Positions 9,372-16,760 of a stretch of 64,000 bases of DNA are shown piece after piece. The translations under genes and the position numbers were made by a program. Every line of letters starts with the position of its first letter. Within the stretch, counting starts at the first letter, position 1. Below the pieces are notes generated by a model, which saw nothing but the letters and a program-made list of their open reading frames with translations, had not been told where the DNA came from and searched no databases. This stretch comes from Pseudochelatococcus sp050946405 (GTDB taxonomy: Bacteria; Pseudomonadota; Alphaproteobacteria; Rhizobiales; Beijerinckiaceae), in the NCBI RefSeq assembly GCF_050946405.1, contig NZ_JBMNUS010000007.1, positions 1 to 64,000 on the forward strand. Direction: 5' to 3'.

Positions 9372-9702
9372 GCGTCATCCCCGCACAGCCACCGGAACCG
9401 CAGCCGGCAAAATGCCCTTCAGTCCAGGTTATCTATCAACAATGCACTTTGGAACGATTGTGCAATGCAACAGGACGGTCGCGCAAGTTAATATTAGCTC
9501 ATGTTCCGCGTCCCGGGCGCCGCCCGTTCCAGCGCCGGAATTGTCGCGGTTCAGGTCCCGCCTGTCCAATCAAAGTTACGATAGCGGCCCTGTTTTCGCA
9601 TCGATGGCGCAAGAGCGGTTGACTTTCCGGCCCGCGAGGCTCTACCCGCAAGCGGCGCCTGGCCGGTCACGGCCGGGGCGCGGCTCAAGCCCAGGACAGG
9701 AC
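9372..9702. other. 331-bp divergent promoter region, efflux operon / PfkB kinase
   Basis: It separates the minus-strand adaptor start from the plus-strand kinase start. The part near 9430-9510 is AT-rich and contains an imperfect inverted repeat (9440-9467, listed separately). An in-frame upstream extension of the kinase frame runs through here, but it has no family similarity and the family start at 9703 is well supported. Confidence 0.5.
9440..9467. promoter_or_regulatory. Candidate operator for the efflux operon
   Basis: CAATGCAC (9440-9447) and GTGCAATG (9460-9467) are inverted with one mismatch and a 12-base spacer, in the AT-rich centre of the divergent promoter region. RND pumps are often controlled by TetR or MarR repressors binding such sites, but no such regulator gene is adjacent. 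Confidence 0.35.
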
Positions 9703-10722
9703 ATGACTGCTCAATATGATGTGCTCGGTATCGGCAACGCCATCGTCGATGTCATCGCCCGCGCGGAAGACGATTTCCTCGTTGCGCACAATCTCGTGAA
9801 GGGCTCCATGCAGCTCATCGACGCAGCGCGCGCCGACGCGCTTTTCGCCGCGCTCGGTCCTGTCACCTGGGTTTCCGGCGGCAGCGCCGCCAATACTGTC
9901 GCCGGCCTCGCCTCGCTCGGCGCGAAACCCGCCTTCATCGGCAAGGTGAAGGACGACGAGGCGGGCAGGCGCTTCGGTCACGACATCCGCTCGCTGTCGG
10001 TGGCCTTTCCCACCGCGCCGGCCGCCGACGGCCCGGCGACCGCGGTGTGCCTGATCGTGGTGACGCCGGACGGCGAGCGCACCATGAGCACGTATCTGGG
10101 CGCAAGCCGCCACCTGACCGTCGCCGACATTCACCGCGAGACGGTGGAAGCCGCCGCGATCACCTATCTCGAAGGCTATCTGTGGGACCCGGAAGAGGCG
10201 AAGGAGGCGTTCGTCGCGGCCTCCGCCATCGCGCACAACGCGGGGCGCGACGTGGCGCTCACGCTCTCGGACGCCTTTTGCGTCGAGCGCTTCCGCGGCG
10301 AATTCCTCAACCTCCTGCGCACGCAGGCGGTGGATATCGTGTTCGCCAACGAGACGGAGCTCAAGAGCCTCTACGAGACCTCCGACTTCGACGCCGCCGT
10401 GGAGGCGCTGCGCGAGGAAGACCTGCTCGGCGTCGTGACCCGATCGGAGAAGGGCGCGCTGGTCGTGACGCGCGACGAGACGATCGCGGTGCCGGCGTTT
10501 CCGGTGGCGGAAGTCACCGATTCGACGGGCGCGGGAGACCTGTTCGCGGCCGGCTTCCTGTTCGGCCTCTCGCACGGGCTCGACCTGCGCACGGCCGCCC
10601 ACCACGGCGGGCTCGCGGCTTCCCATGTCATCCAGCACATCGGCGCGCGGCCGCAGAAGAACCTGCGCCAGCACGCCATCGATAACGGGCTGCCGGTGGA
10701 GCCGCCGACCGGGGCGGCCTGA
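9703..10722 (+). CDS. PfkB-family sugar kinase, probable adenosine kinase
   Basis: 339 residues of the ribokinase/PfkB fold, which phosphorylate a sugar or nucleoside hydroxyl with ATP. The N-terminal Y-D-V-L-G-I-G-N-A-I-V-D and the V-S-G-G-S-A-A-N-T substrate motif are typical. The C-terminal V-T-D-S-T-G-A-G-D-L-F-A-A-G-F carries the catalytic Asp and anion hole. Close alphaproteobacterial relatives are annotated as adenosine kinase, which rests on family similarity only. The ATG at 9703 begins the conserved region and has an AGGACAGG-type site just upstream. It stands before the DsbA gene without obvious coupling. Confidence 0.85.
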   Translation: MTAQYDVLGIGNAIVDVIARAEDDFLVAHNLVKGSMQLIDAARADALFAALGPVTWVSGGSAANTVAGLASLGAKPAFIGKVKDDEAGRRFGHDIRSLSVAFPTAPAADGPATAVCLIVVTPDGERTMSTYLGASRHLTVADIHRETVEAAAITYLEGYLWDPEEAKEAFVAASAIAHNAGRDVALTLSDAFCVERFRGEFLNLLRTQAVDIVFANETELKSLYETSDFDAAVEALREEDLLGVVTRSEKGALVVTRDETIAVPAFPVAEVTDSTGAGDLFAAGFLFGLSHGLDLRTAAHHGGLAASHVIQHIGARPQKNLRQHAIDNGLPVEPPTGAA

Positions 10723-10864
10723 GCCGTCACCAACTTGTGTGATTGACCCCGGCCGCGTCAAAGGCCACATAGATACCCTGTCCAGGCGCGGGAGCCTTCC
10801 GTTCCCCGCCTCCGGGACGAATTCGGTCTATCGCGCCTTGCGGCGCCTTTCGCGGGATATGTTC

Positions 10865-11632
10865 ATGCGCGCCTTACGCCGGCTTTGCCGTTCTCTCCTC
10901 GCCGCCGCCTGCGTCGCCTCGTTCGCGGCCTCCGCCCCCGCCGCGGAGATGCCGCAGGAGCAGCGGGCGCAGATCGAGAGCGTGATCCGCGACTATCTGG
11001 TGAACAACCCGCAGGTGCTGAAGGACGCATTGGCGGCGCTCGAGGCGCATCAGGAGAAGGAACAGCGCGCCGTCGTCGCGGAGGCGGTGCGCGACGTGAC
11101 GGCGGACGCCGCCGCGCGGGACGGCATCGTGCTCGGCAACCCGGAGGGCGACATCACGCTCGTCGAGTTTTTCGACTACAACTGCGGCTTCTGCAAGAAA
11201 GCGCTCGGCGACATCGAGGCGCTGGTCAAGGCGGACCCGCGCATCCGCTTCGTGCTGCACGATTTCCCCATCCTGCGCTCCGAATCAGCCGACGCGGCGC
11301 TGGTGAGCATCGCGGCGGGCAATCAGTTGTCCGGCGACAAGTATTACCGTTTCCATTCCGATCTTCTTCTGTCGAAGGGCGTGGTGGGCAAGGAGCGCGC
11401 GCTCGAAGTCGCGAAGGCGGCCGGCGCGGACATGAAGCGGCTCGCGCGGGACATCGAATCGGAAGCCGTGCGTCAGAAGCTGGCGCGCAACATGCAGGCA
11501 GGCGAGCGGCTTTCGCTCACGGGCACGCCGAGCTTCATCGCCGGCGACAGCGTGATCCCCGGCGCGGTCGGGCTGGAGACATTGCAGACGATCGTGGCTT
11601 CGGTGCGCCAGTGCGGCAAGGTCACTTGCTGA
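10865..11632 (+). CDS. DsbA-family thiol:disulfide oxidoreductase, exported
   Basis: 255 residues. A signal peptide runs over about residues 1-27 (basic start, then L-L-A-A-A-C-V-A-S-F, with A-P-A-A-E as probable cleavage site). A helical segment follows, then a thioredoxin-fold domain with F-F-D-Y-N-C-G-F-C; C107 and C110 form the CXXC redox site. The cis-proline loop is T-G-T-P-S-F. This matches DsbA-like periplasmic oxidases or isomerases with an N-terminal extension (Com1/BdbD-like). GGGA 7 bases upstream supports the start at 10865 rather than the ATG at 10859. Confidence 0.88.
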   Translation: MRALRRLCRSLLAAACVASFAASAPAAEMPQEQRAQIESVIRDYLVNNPQVLKDALAALEAHQEKEQRAVVAEAVRDVTADAAARDGIVLGNPEGDITLVEFFDYNCGFCKKALGDIEALVKADPRIRFVLHDFPILRSESADAALVSIAAGNQLSGDKYYRFHSDLLLSKGVVGKERALEVAKAAGADMKRLARDIESEAVRQKLARNMQAGERLSLTGTPSFIAGDSVIPGAVGLETLQTIVASVRQCGKVTC

Positions 11633-11816
11633 TCCACGGCGGAAAAACATCGAAAACAGAGGTTATACGCAGAAAAGCGGAACCATATCCCTTTCCCTGT
11701 CGGCCGCGCCGGTCTAAGAGGTGGAATCGCTTTGCGTCGACGATGCGGGCGCGCCTTCGCACACGCCTTCCGGCGTTCGGACGACGGCGGACCGCGATAA
11801 GCTGAGCAACCGCCGA

Positions 11817-12305
11817 ATGGTCGCAATCCACGTTCTCAACGGTCCCAACCTCAACCTGCTCGGACAGCGCGAGCCGGAAGTTTACGGCCGTCTCTCGCTC
11901 GCCGATATCGAGACGCGCCTGCGGGCCAGGGCAGAGGTTCTGGCGGCCGCCGGCGGCGGGGCGATCTCGCTTGCCTTCGCGCAGACCAACAGCGAGGGCG
12001 AGCTCGTCACCCTCGTGCAGAACGCGGGGCTTGCGGGAGCGGGCGTGATCCTCAACGCCGGCGCCTACACGCACACCTCCATCGCGCTGCGGGATGCGAT
12101 TTCGGGCTCGCGGGCGCTTGCAATCGAGGTGCATTTATCGAATGTGCACGCGCGGGAGCAATTTCGCCATCATTCCGTGATTGCAGCAGTGGCGCACGGC
12201 GTGATCGCGGGCTTCGGCGCGGCCGGCTACGAGCTGGCGCTGGAAGCCATCGTGCCGCTGCTGCGGGCGCGCACGGCGGCCGTTGAAGGCGTTGGAAACC
12301 ATTGA
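11817..12305 (+). CDS. aroQ: 3-Dehydroquinate dehydratase, type II
   Basis: 162 residues. It catalyses 3-dehydroquinate to 3-dehydroshikimate in the shikimate pathway, as a cytoplasmic dodecamer. Family marks are the start H-V-L-N-G-P-N-L-N-L-L-G, the active-site loop around Y23 (E-V-Y-G), N-A-G-A-Y-T-H-T-S, and E-V-H-L-S-N-V-H-A-R with the catalytic His. The ATG at 11817 begins the conserved domain; upstream frame extension is not conserved. It precedes accB by 11 bp, an aroQ-accB-accC operon common in proteobacteria. Confidence 0.95.
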   Translation: MVAIHVLNGPNLNLLGQREPEVYGRLSLADIETRLRARAEVLAAAGGGAISLAFAQTNSEGELVTLVQNAGLAGAGVILNAGAYTHTSIALRDAISGSRALAIEVHLSNVHAREQFRHHSVIAAVAHGVIAGFGAAGYELALEAIVPLLRARTAAVEGVGNH

Positions 12306-12316
12306 CAGAAGAAAGC

Positions 12317-12781
12317 ATGGCAAAAATCAGCCCTATCGATCCTGAACTCGTCAGGGAGCTTGCGAAGCTCATCTCGGAAACCGACCTGACGGAAATCGAG
12401 GTTGCCAAGGGCGACCTGCGCATCCGCGTCGCGCGCGCCGTCACGGCCAATGTCGTTCTGCCGCAGGCCGCGCCGGTGGCGGCGACGTTGCCGGGGGCTG
12501 CTGCGATCGCGCCGGCCGCGCCCGCGGCGGCGGCGCTCGCCGACAACCCCGGCACCGTGCTGTCGCCGATGGTGGGCACAGCCTACCGCCGCCCCTCGCC
12601 GGATGCGAAGCCCTTCATCGAGGTGGGATCGAAAGTGCAGGCGGGCGACAAGCTGCTGCTGGTCGAGGCCATGAAGACCTTCAACGACATCGTGGCCCCG
12701 CGCTCGGGCACCGTCACCGCCGTGCTCGTGGAGGACGGGCAGCCGGTCGAGTACGGCGAGCCGCTGCTGGTGATCGAGTAA
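12317..12781 (+). CDS. accB: Biotin carboxyl carrier protein of acetyl-CoA carboxylase
   Basis: 154 residues. It carries biotin between AccC and the AccAD transferase in the first step of fatty-acid synthesis. An N-terminal alpha/beta segment (D-L-T-E-I-E-V-A-K-G-D) is followed by an Ala/Pro-rich linker (about 45-78) and a C-terminal biotinyl domain. The biotin site is V-E-A-M-K-T-F-N-D-I with K120; the T-F-N variant in place of M-M-N occurs in this lineage. The ATG at 12317 follows a GAAGAAAG site. It sits between aroQ and accC, with accC 3 bp downstream. Confidence 0.95.
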   Translation: MAKISPIDPELVRELAKLISETDLTEIEVAKGDLRIRVARAVTANVVLPQAAPVAATLPGAAAIAPAAPAAAALADNPGTVLSPMVGTAYRRPSPDAKPFIEVGSKVQAGDKLLLVEAMKTFNDIVAPRSGTVTAVLVEDGQPVEYGEPLLVIE

Positions 12782-12784
12782 TCG

Positions 12785-14158
12785 ATGTTCGACAAGATCC
12801 TGATCGCGAACCGGGGCGAAATCGCGCTGCGCATCCTGCGGGCCTGCAAGGAACTGGGCATCGCCACCGTCGCCGTCCATTCCACCGCCGACGCCAACGC
12901 CATGCACGTGCGCCTCGCGGACGAGAGCGTGTGCATCGGCCCGCCTCCCGCGCGCGACAGCTACCTCAACATCCCGGCGCTCATCGCGGCCTGCGAGATC
13001 ACCGGCGCGGACGCGGTGCACCCCGGCTACGGCTTCTTGTCGGAAAACGCGCATTTCGCCGATGTGCTGGCCGAGCATGGCATCGCCTTCGTCGGCCCCA
13101 AGGCCGATCATATCCGCCTGATGGGCGACAAGATCGAGGCCAAGCGCACCGCGCGCGCGCTCGGCATTCCCTGCGTGCCCGGCTCCGAAGGCGGCATCAC
13201 GGACGATGACGAGGCGCAGCGCGTCGCGGCCGACATCGGTTTTCCCGTGCTCGTCAAGGCGGCGGCGGGCGGCGGCGGGCGCGGCATGAAGGTGGCGCGC
13301 GACGCCGCGAGCCTCTCCGATGCGCTCGCCACCGCGCGCATGGAGGCGAAGGCCGCCTTCGGCGACGATTCCGTCTATCTGGAGAAATATCTGGAGAAGC
13401 CGCGCCACATCGAGATTCAGGTGATGGGCGACGGACGCGGCGGCGCGATTCACCTGGGCGAGCGCGATTGCTCGCTCCAGCGCCGCCATCAGAAGGTGTG
13501 GGAGGAAGCGCCCTCGCCCGCCCTCAACCTGTCGGAGCGCGAGCGCATCGGCGAGGTGGTTTCCCGCGCGATGCGGGAGCTGCAATATCTCGGCGCCGGC
13601 ACGGTGGAATTCCTGTACGAGAACGGCGAATTCTACTTCATCGAGATGAACACCCGCATTCAGGTGGAGCATCCGATCACGGAGATGATTTCCGGCATCG
13701 ACCTCGTCAACGAGCAGATCCGCGTCGCCGCCGGCGCGCCGCTGTCCATCCGGCAGGAGGACATCGTGCTGCACGGCCATGCCATCGAGTGCCGCATCAA
13801 CGCCGAGCATCCGTCCAACTTCCGCCCCTCGCCCGGCACCATCACCTATTACCATCCGCCCGGCGGGCTCGGCGTGCGCGTCGATTCGGCGGTTTATCAG
13901 GGCTACCGCATCCCGGCGAATTACGATTCGCTCGTCGGCAAGCTCATCGTGCACGGCCGCACGCGCACCGAATGCCTGATGCGCCTGCGGCGCGCGCTGG
14001 ACGAGTTCGTGGTGGACGGCGTCGAAACCACGCTGCCGCTGTTCCGGGCGCTGGTGCGCAACCAGGACGTCCAGAACGGTCTTTACGACATCCACTGGCT
14101 CGAACATTACCTCGACGCCGAGGGGCCGCTGGAAATCGAGGCGCTGCGCACGGTCTGA
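12785..14158 (+). CDS. accC: Biotin carboxylase subunit of acetyl-CoA carboxylase
   Basis: 457 residues. An ATP-grasp enzyme that carboxylates the biotin of AccB with bicarbonate. It begins M-F-D-K-I-L-I-A-N-R-G-E-I-A. The Gly-rich ATP lid is K-A-A-A-G-G-G-G-R-G-M, and F-I-E-M-N-T-R-I-Q-V-E-H holds the metal and catalytic residues. Length and order match typical AccC. It is last in aroQ-accB-accC; a GC-rich stem-loop and then the TPP riboswitch of the next unit follow. Confidence 0.96.
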   Translation: MFDKILIANRGEIALRILRACKELGIATVAVHSTADANAMHVRLADESVCIGPPPARDSYLNIPALIAACEITGADAVHPGYGFLSENAHFADVLAEHGIAFVGPKADHIRLMGDKIEAKRTARALGIPCVPGSEGGITDDDEAQRVAADIGFPVLVKAAAGGGGRGMKVARDAASLSDALATARMEAKAAFGDDSVYLEKYLEKPRHIEIQVMGDGRGGAIHLGERDCSLQRRHQKVWEEAPSPALNLSERERIGEVVSRAMRELQYLGAGTVEFLYENGEFYFIEMNTRIQVEHPITEMISGIDLVNEQIRVAAGAPLSIRQEDIVLHGHAIECRINAEHPSNFRPSPGTITYYHPPGGLGVRVDSAVYQGYRIPANYDSLVGKLIVHGRTRTECLMRLRRALDEFVVDGVETTLPLFRALVRNQDVQNGLYDIHWLEHYLDAEGPLEIEALRTV

Positions 14159-14180
14159 GCGGGCGGGACGCTTCGCCCGC
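14159..14180 (+). terminator. GC-rich stem-loop after accC
   Basis: GCGGGCG and CGCCCGC pair with an 8-base loop directly after the accC stop codon. The following bases have only scattered T residues, so it is a weak intrinsic terminator or a 3' stabiliser. Confidence 0.35.
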
Positions 14181-14219
14181 GCTTGCTTCCGCCGGGTTTC
14201 CTGTCACAATGGCTTATCC

Positions 14220-14315
14220 GCTTGGGGTGTCCCGCGCCTGTTTCCGGTGCGGGGCTGAGAGGCGCCCGCCAACCCATCGAACCTGAACCGGATCATGCCG
14301 GCGGAGGGAAGCGAG
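14220..14315 (+). promoter_or_regulatory. TPP riboswitch (THI element)
   Basis: The conserved landmarks occur in order: GGGGTG near 14224, GGGGCTGAGA at 14251-14260, ACCCATCGAACCTGAACC from 14272, and the closing ATGCCGGCGGAGGGA near 14295-14309. These are the pyrimidine-sensing and pyrophosphate-sensing helices of the thiamine pyrophosphate aptamer. It lies 75 bp before thiE. No clear terminator hairpin with a U-tract follows, so control of translation initiation is more likely than attenuation. Confidence 0.93.
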
Positions 14316-14390
14316 ATGCGCCCGCAGGCGGTTTTGCGCGGGCGGCCTTCCGTTCCGGCCTGATCGCAACCCGCGACGCGAGCCAGCATC

Positions 14391-15122
14391 ATGCCGCCCT
14401 CAACGACAATACAGGAAACGGGCTTCCCCCCTCGCCCGGTCGACCTGCGCCTTTACGCCATTCTCGACCCCGAGCGCGCGCGCGGGCGGCCGCTGCCCGA
14501 TCTGGCGCTGGCGGCGATCGACGGCGGCGTGACGCTGCTGCAATACCGTGACAAATACGCCGACACGCGCCGGCTCGTCGCCAACGCCCGCGCCATCCGC
14601 GAGGCCGTCGCCGGCCGGGGCGTGCCGCTGCTGATCAACGACCGCATCGATGTGGCGCTGGCGGCCGGCGCGGACGGCGTGCACGTGGGGCAGGACGACA
14701 TGACGCCAGCCGACGCGCGCCGCCTGCTGGGCGGGGAGGCCATCGTCGGCCTGACGCTCAACAATGTCGAGGAAGCGGCGGCGGCCGCGCGCGAGCCCAT
14801 CGACTACGGCTGCATCGGCGGTGTGTTCGCGACATCCAGCAAGACGGACGCGAAGCCCCCCATCGGCCTCGACGGGCTTGCCGCCGTCGCGGCGGCGGCG
14901 CGCGGGCATGCCGCGCATCTGCCGATCGCGGCCATTTCCGGCATCGACGAGACCAATGCCGCCGCCGTCATCGCCGCGGGCGCAGAGGGCGTGTCGGTAA
15001 TCTCGGCGATCTTCATGGCGGACGACGTGGCGGAAGCGGCGCGGCGGCTGCGCGCCATCGTCGACCACAGCCTCGCCGCGCTCGGGCATCAGGGCGACCT
15101 CACGCCGGAAGACAGGCCATGA
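14391..15122 (+). CDS. thiE: Thiamine-phosphate synthase
   Basis: 243 residues, a TIM-barrel enzyme joining HMP-pyrophosphate and thiazole phosphate to give thiamine phosphate. Markers are L-Y-A-I-L-D-P at the start of the barrel, L-L-Q-Y-R-D-K, L-L-I-N-D-R-I-D-V-A, G-V-H-V-G-Q-D-D-M, and a late A-I-S-G-I / G-V-S-V-I-S-A-I phosphate site. It lies behind the TPP riboswitch and its last codons overlap thiD by 4 bp, so the two are translationally coupled. No thiC, thiO, thiS or thiG follows. Confidence 0.94.
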   Translation: MPPSTTIQETGFPPRPVDLRLYAILDPERARGRPLPDLALAAIDGGVTLLQYRDKYADTRRLVANARAIREAVAGRGVPLLINDRIDVALAAGADGVHVGQDDMTPADARRLLGGEAIVGLTLNNVEEAAAAAREPIDYGCIGGVFATSSKTDAKPPIGLDGLAAVAAAARGHAAHLPIAAISGIDETNAAAVIAAGAEGVSVISAIFMADDVAEAARRLRAIVDHSLAALGHQGDLTPEDRP

Positions 15123-15934
15123 GCACTATCGCAGGCACCACGCCCATCGCCGTGACGATCGCCGGCTCCGATTCCGGCGGCGGGGCGGGCATCCAGGCCG
15201 ACCTGAAAACCTTTTCGGCGCTCGGTGTCTATGGCGCCAGCGTCATCGCCGCGCTCACGGCGCAGAACACGCTGGGCGTCACCGGCATCCATGATGTGCC
15301 GCCGGATTTCGTCACGGCGCAGATCGACGCCGTCTTTTCCGACCTGCCTGTCGGCGCGGTCAAGATCGGCATGCTGTCGCGGCCGGAAACCATCGCCGCC
15401 GTCGCGGACGGTCTGCGACGCTGGCGGCAACAGGCCATCGTGCTCGATCCCGTCATGGTGGCGGCAAGCGGCGACCGGCTTCTGGCGCAGGAGGCGGTGT
15501 CGACGCTGCGGGAACGGCTGATCCCGCAAGCCTTGCTGATCACGCCGAACCTGCCGGAGGCCGCCGTGCTGCTCGACACCGACCCGGCGGAAAACGAGGC
15601 GGACATGCTGGCGCAGGCGCGCGCCCTGCTGCAACTCGGGCCGCGCGCCGTGCTGATCAAGGGCGGGCACGCGCGCGGCGAGGAAAGCGTCGACCTGCTG
15701 ATCGAGGGCAAGGACGTCATCCGCCTGCCCGCGCCGCGCGTCGCCACGCGGAACACGCACGGCACCGGCTGCACGCTGTCTTCCGCCGTCGCGGCGGGGC
15801 TGGCGAAGGGGCTGGCGCTGGAGGAAGCCGTGGTCGCGGCCAAGGATTACGTCAGCCGCGCCATCGCCGCCGCCGACCGGCTGACGATCGGCAAGGGGCA
15901 CGGCCCCGTGCACCACTTCCATGCATGGTGGTAG
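15119..15934 (+). CDS. thiD: Hydroxymethylpyrimidine / phosphomethylpyrimidine kinase
   Basis: 271 residues, ribokinase-like. It phosphorylates HMP and then HMP-phosphate to supply ThiE. Family motifs are I-A-G-S-D-S-G-G-G-A-G-I-Q-A-D-L-K, V-L-D-P-V-M-V-A-A-S-G and N-T-H-G-T-G-C-T-L-S-S-A, the last with the catalytic Cys-loop. The ATG overlaps the thiE stop as ATGA. Under the TPP riboswitch the pair forms a salvage and joining module for thiamine. Confidence 0.95.
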   Translation: MSTIAGTTPIAVTIAGSDSGGGAGIQADLKTFSALGVYGASVIAALTAQNTLGVTGIHDVPPDFVTAQIDAVFSDLPVGAVKIGMLSRPETIAAVADGLRRWRQQAIVLDPVMVAASGDRLLAQEAVSTLRERLIPQALLITPNLPEAAVLLDTDPAENEADMLAQARALLQLGPRAVLIKGGHARGEESVDLLIEGKDVIRLPAPRVATRNTHGTGCTLSSAVAAGLAKGLALEEAVVAAKDYVSRAIAAADRLTIGKGHGPVHHFHAWW

Positions 15935-15953
15935 CGGCACGCCTGACGGTAGC

Positions 15954-15977
15954 GGCGCGGCCGATGGCCGCGCCTTT
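15954..15977 (+). terminator. Terminator-like hairpin after thiD
   Basis: GGCGCGGCC, loop GAT, GGCCGCGCC form a perfect 9-bp stem 20 bases past the thiD stop, followed by TTT. It separates convergent thiD and dps and could also act on the minus strand. Confidence 0.6.
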
Positions 15978-15988
15978 CAGGAGCGGGA

Positions 15989-16477
15989 TTACTTGTTGGT
16001 TTCCTGAATGTGGGCTTCGAGGAACCACAGGTCCTTGTCGAGCGCGCGCGTCACTTCCGTGAACACGTCCGAGGTCGCGTCGTCACCGGCTTCGGCCGTG
16101 GTGCGGATCGCCTCGCGGGTGGCCTTGGCGACTTCGGCGAAGGAGCGCGACAGGTATTCGACATGCTCCAGCCCGTCCGTGATCTGCAAGGGATAGGCCT
16201 TGAGCTTGCTGATCTCGGCGGCGACCTGCACGGTGCCGTGGGCGATGCCGCCAAGCGCGGTCAGCCGTTCGGCAATCGTGTCCGTATATTCCACCACGTT
16301 GGCATAGAGCTTGTCGAACAGCTCGTGCAGCGCGATGAAGTGCGGCCCCTTGACATTCCAGTGCGCATGCTTGATCTGCGCGCCGAGATCGACAAACTGG
16401 GCCAGATGCTCGTTCAGCAGCTCGATCGACTTCGTACGGACGTTCTGCCCGAGATCGTTCAACGTCTTGACAGTCAT
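15989..16477 (-). CDS. dps: Dps-type DNA-protection ferritin
   Basis: 162 residues, a ferritin-like four-helix protein forming 12-mers that bind DNA and oxidise iron with peroxide. The inter-subunit ferroxidase site is visible: H-A-H-W-N-V-K-G-P-H-F and H-E-L-F-D-K-L-Y-A-N-V-V-E-Y-T-D, supplying His, Asp and Glu ligands. L-W-F-L-E-A-H-I ends the last helix. The start at 16477 has GAGGAG about 6 bases upstream; an in-frame ATG at 16531 would add 18 residues and cannot be excluded. It is divergent from nadE, with repeat fragments in the gap. Confidence 0.92.
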   Translation of the reverse strand: MTVKTLNDLGQNVRTKSIELLNEHLAQFVDLGAQIKHAHWNVKGPHFIALHELFDKLYANVVEYTDTIAERLTALGGIAHGTVQVAAEISKLKAYPLQITDGLEHVEYLSRSFAEVAKATREAIRTTAEAGDDATSDVFTEVTRALDKDLWFLEAHIQETNK

Positions 16478-16532
16478 TCCAGGCTCCTCGTTGAGACCTT
16501 CGAGCAGGATACGATCGGGTTGAATCGCCATC

Positions 16533-16551
16533 CCGCTCTAAATTCCATATT
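16533..16551 (-). repeat. Fragment of the 103-bp repeat unit
   Basis: CCGCTCTAAATTCCATATT at this place is identical to the middle of the unit at 59897-59999. Only this stretch is preserved; the flanking hairpin arms are missing. It lies in the promoter region of dps, directly beside the 45-bp palindrome. Confidence 0.6.
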
Positions 16552-16556
16552 CTATA

Positions 16557-16601
16557 GCATCAGACCGAAAAGCGCGTGCACTTTTTGATCGAATTTGATG
16601 C
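16557..16601. repeat. 45-bp imperfect palindromic repeat, copy 1
   Basis: Ends GCATCA (16557-16562) and TGATGC (16596-16601) are inverted, and inside CCGAAAAG faces CTTTTTG. The element is exactly 45 bp, the same length and plan as 44556-44600, and most positions in the outer arms and in GATCG...GATGC agree. It resembles the short intergenic palindromes common in rhizobial genomes. Confidence 0.6.
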
Positions 16602-16760
16602 GTTCACAAATGGATAGAACGCCATGCCGAATCAGGCGAGCGTCCGTCGCGCTCCCTCCTCGCTCCCGGCCGGCGGGGTTGCGCGCCATTGCGCGAAGGA
16701 TCGCGCGCGCCGGCGGGAATCCTCCTTTTCCTTTGGGCACATATAGTCTAAACCAGCATC

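Noticed and set aside
4992..9491. A 1499-codon open frame on the plus strand
   Set aside because: It is antisense to the RND permease and adaptor. Its Arg/His/Asp-rich composition is the usual shadow of GC-rich coding DNA, and it has no domain.
12227..14107. A 626-codon minus-strand frame opposite accC
   Set aside because: Antisense shadow of accB/accC, low-complexity charged composition, no family.
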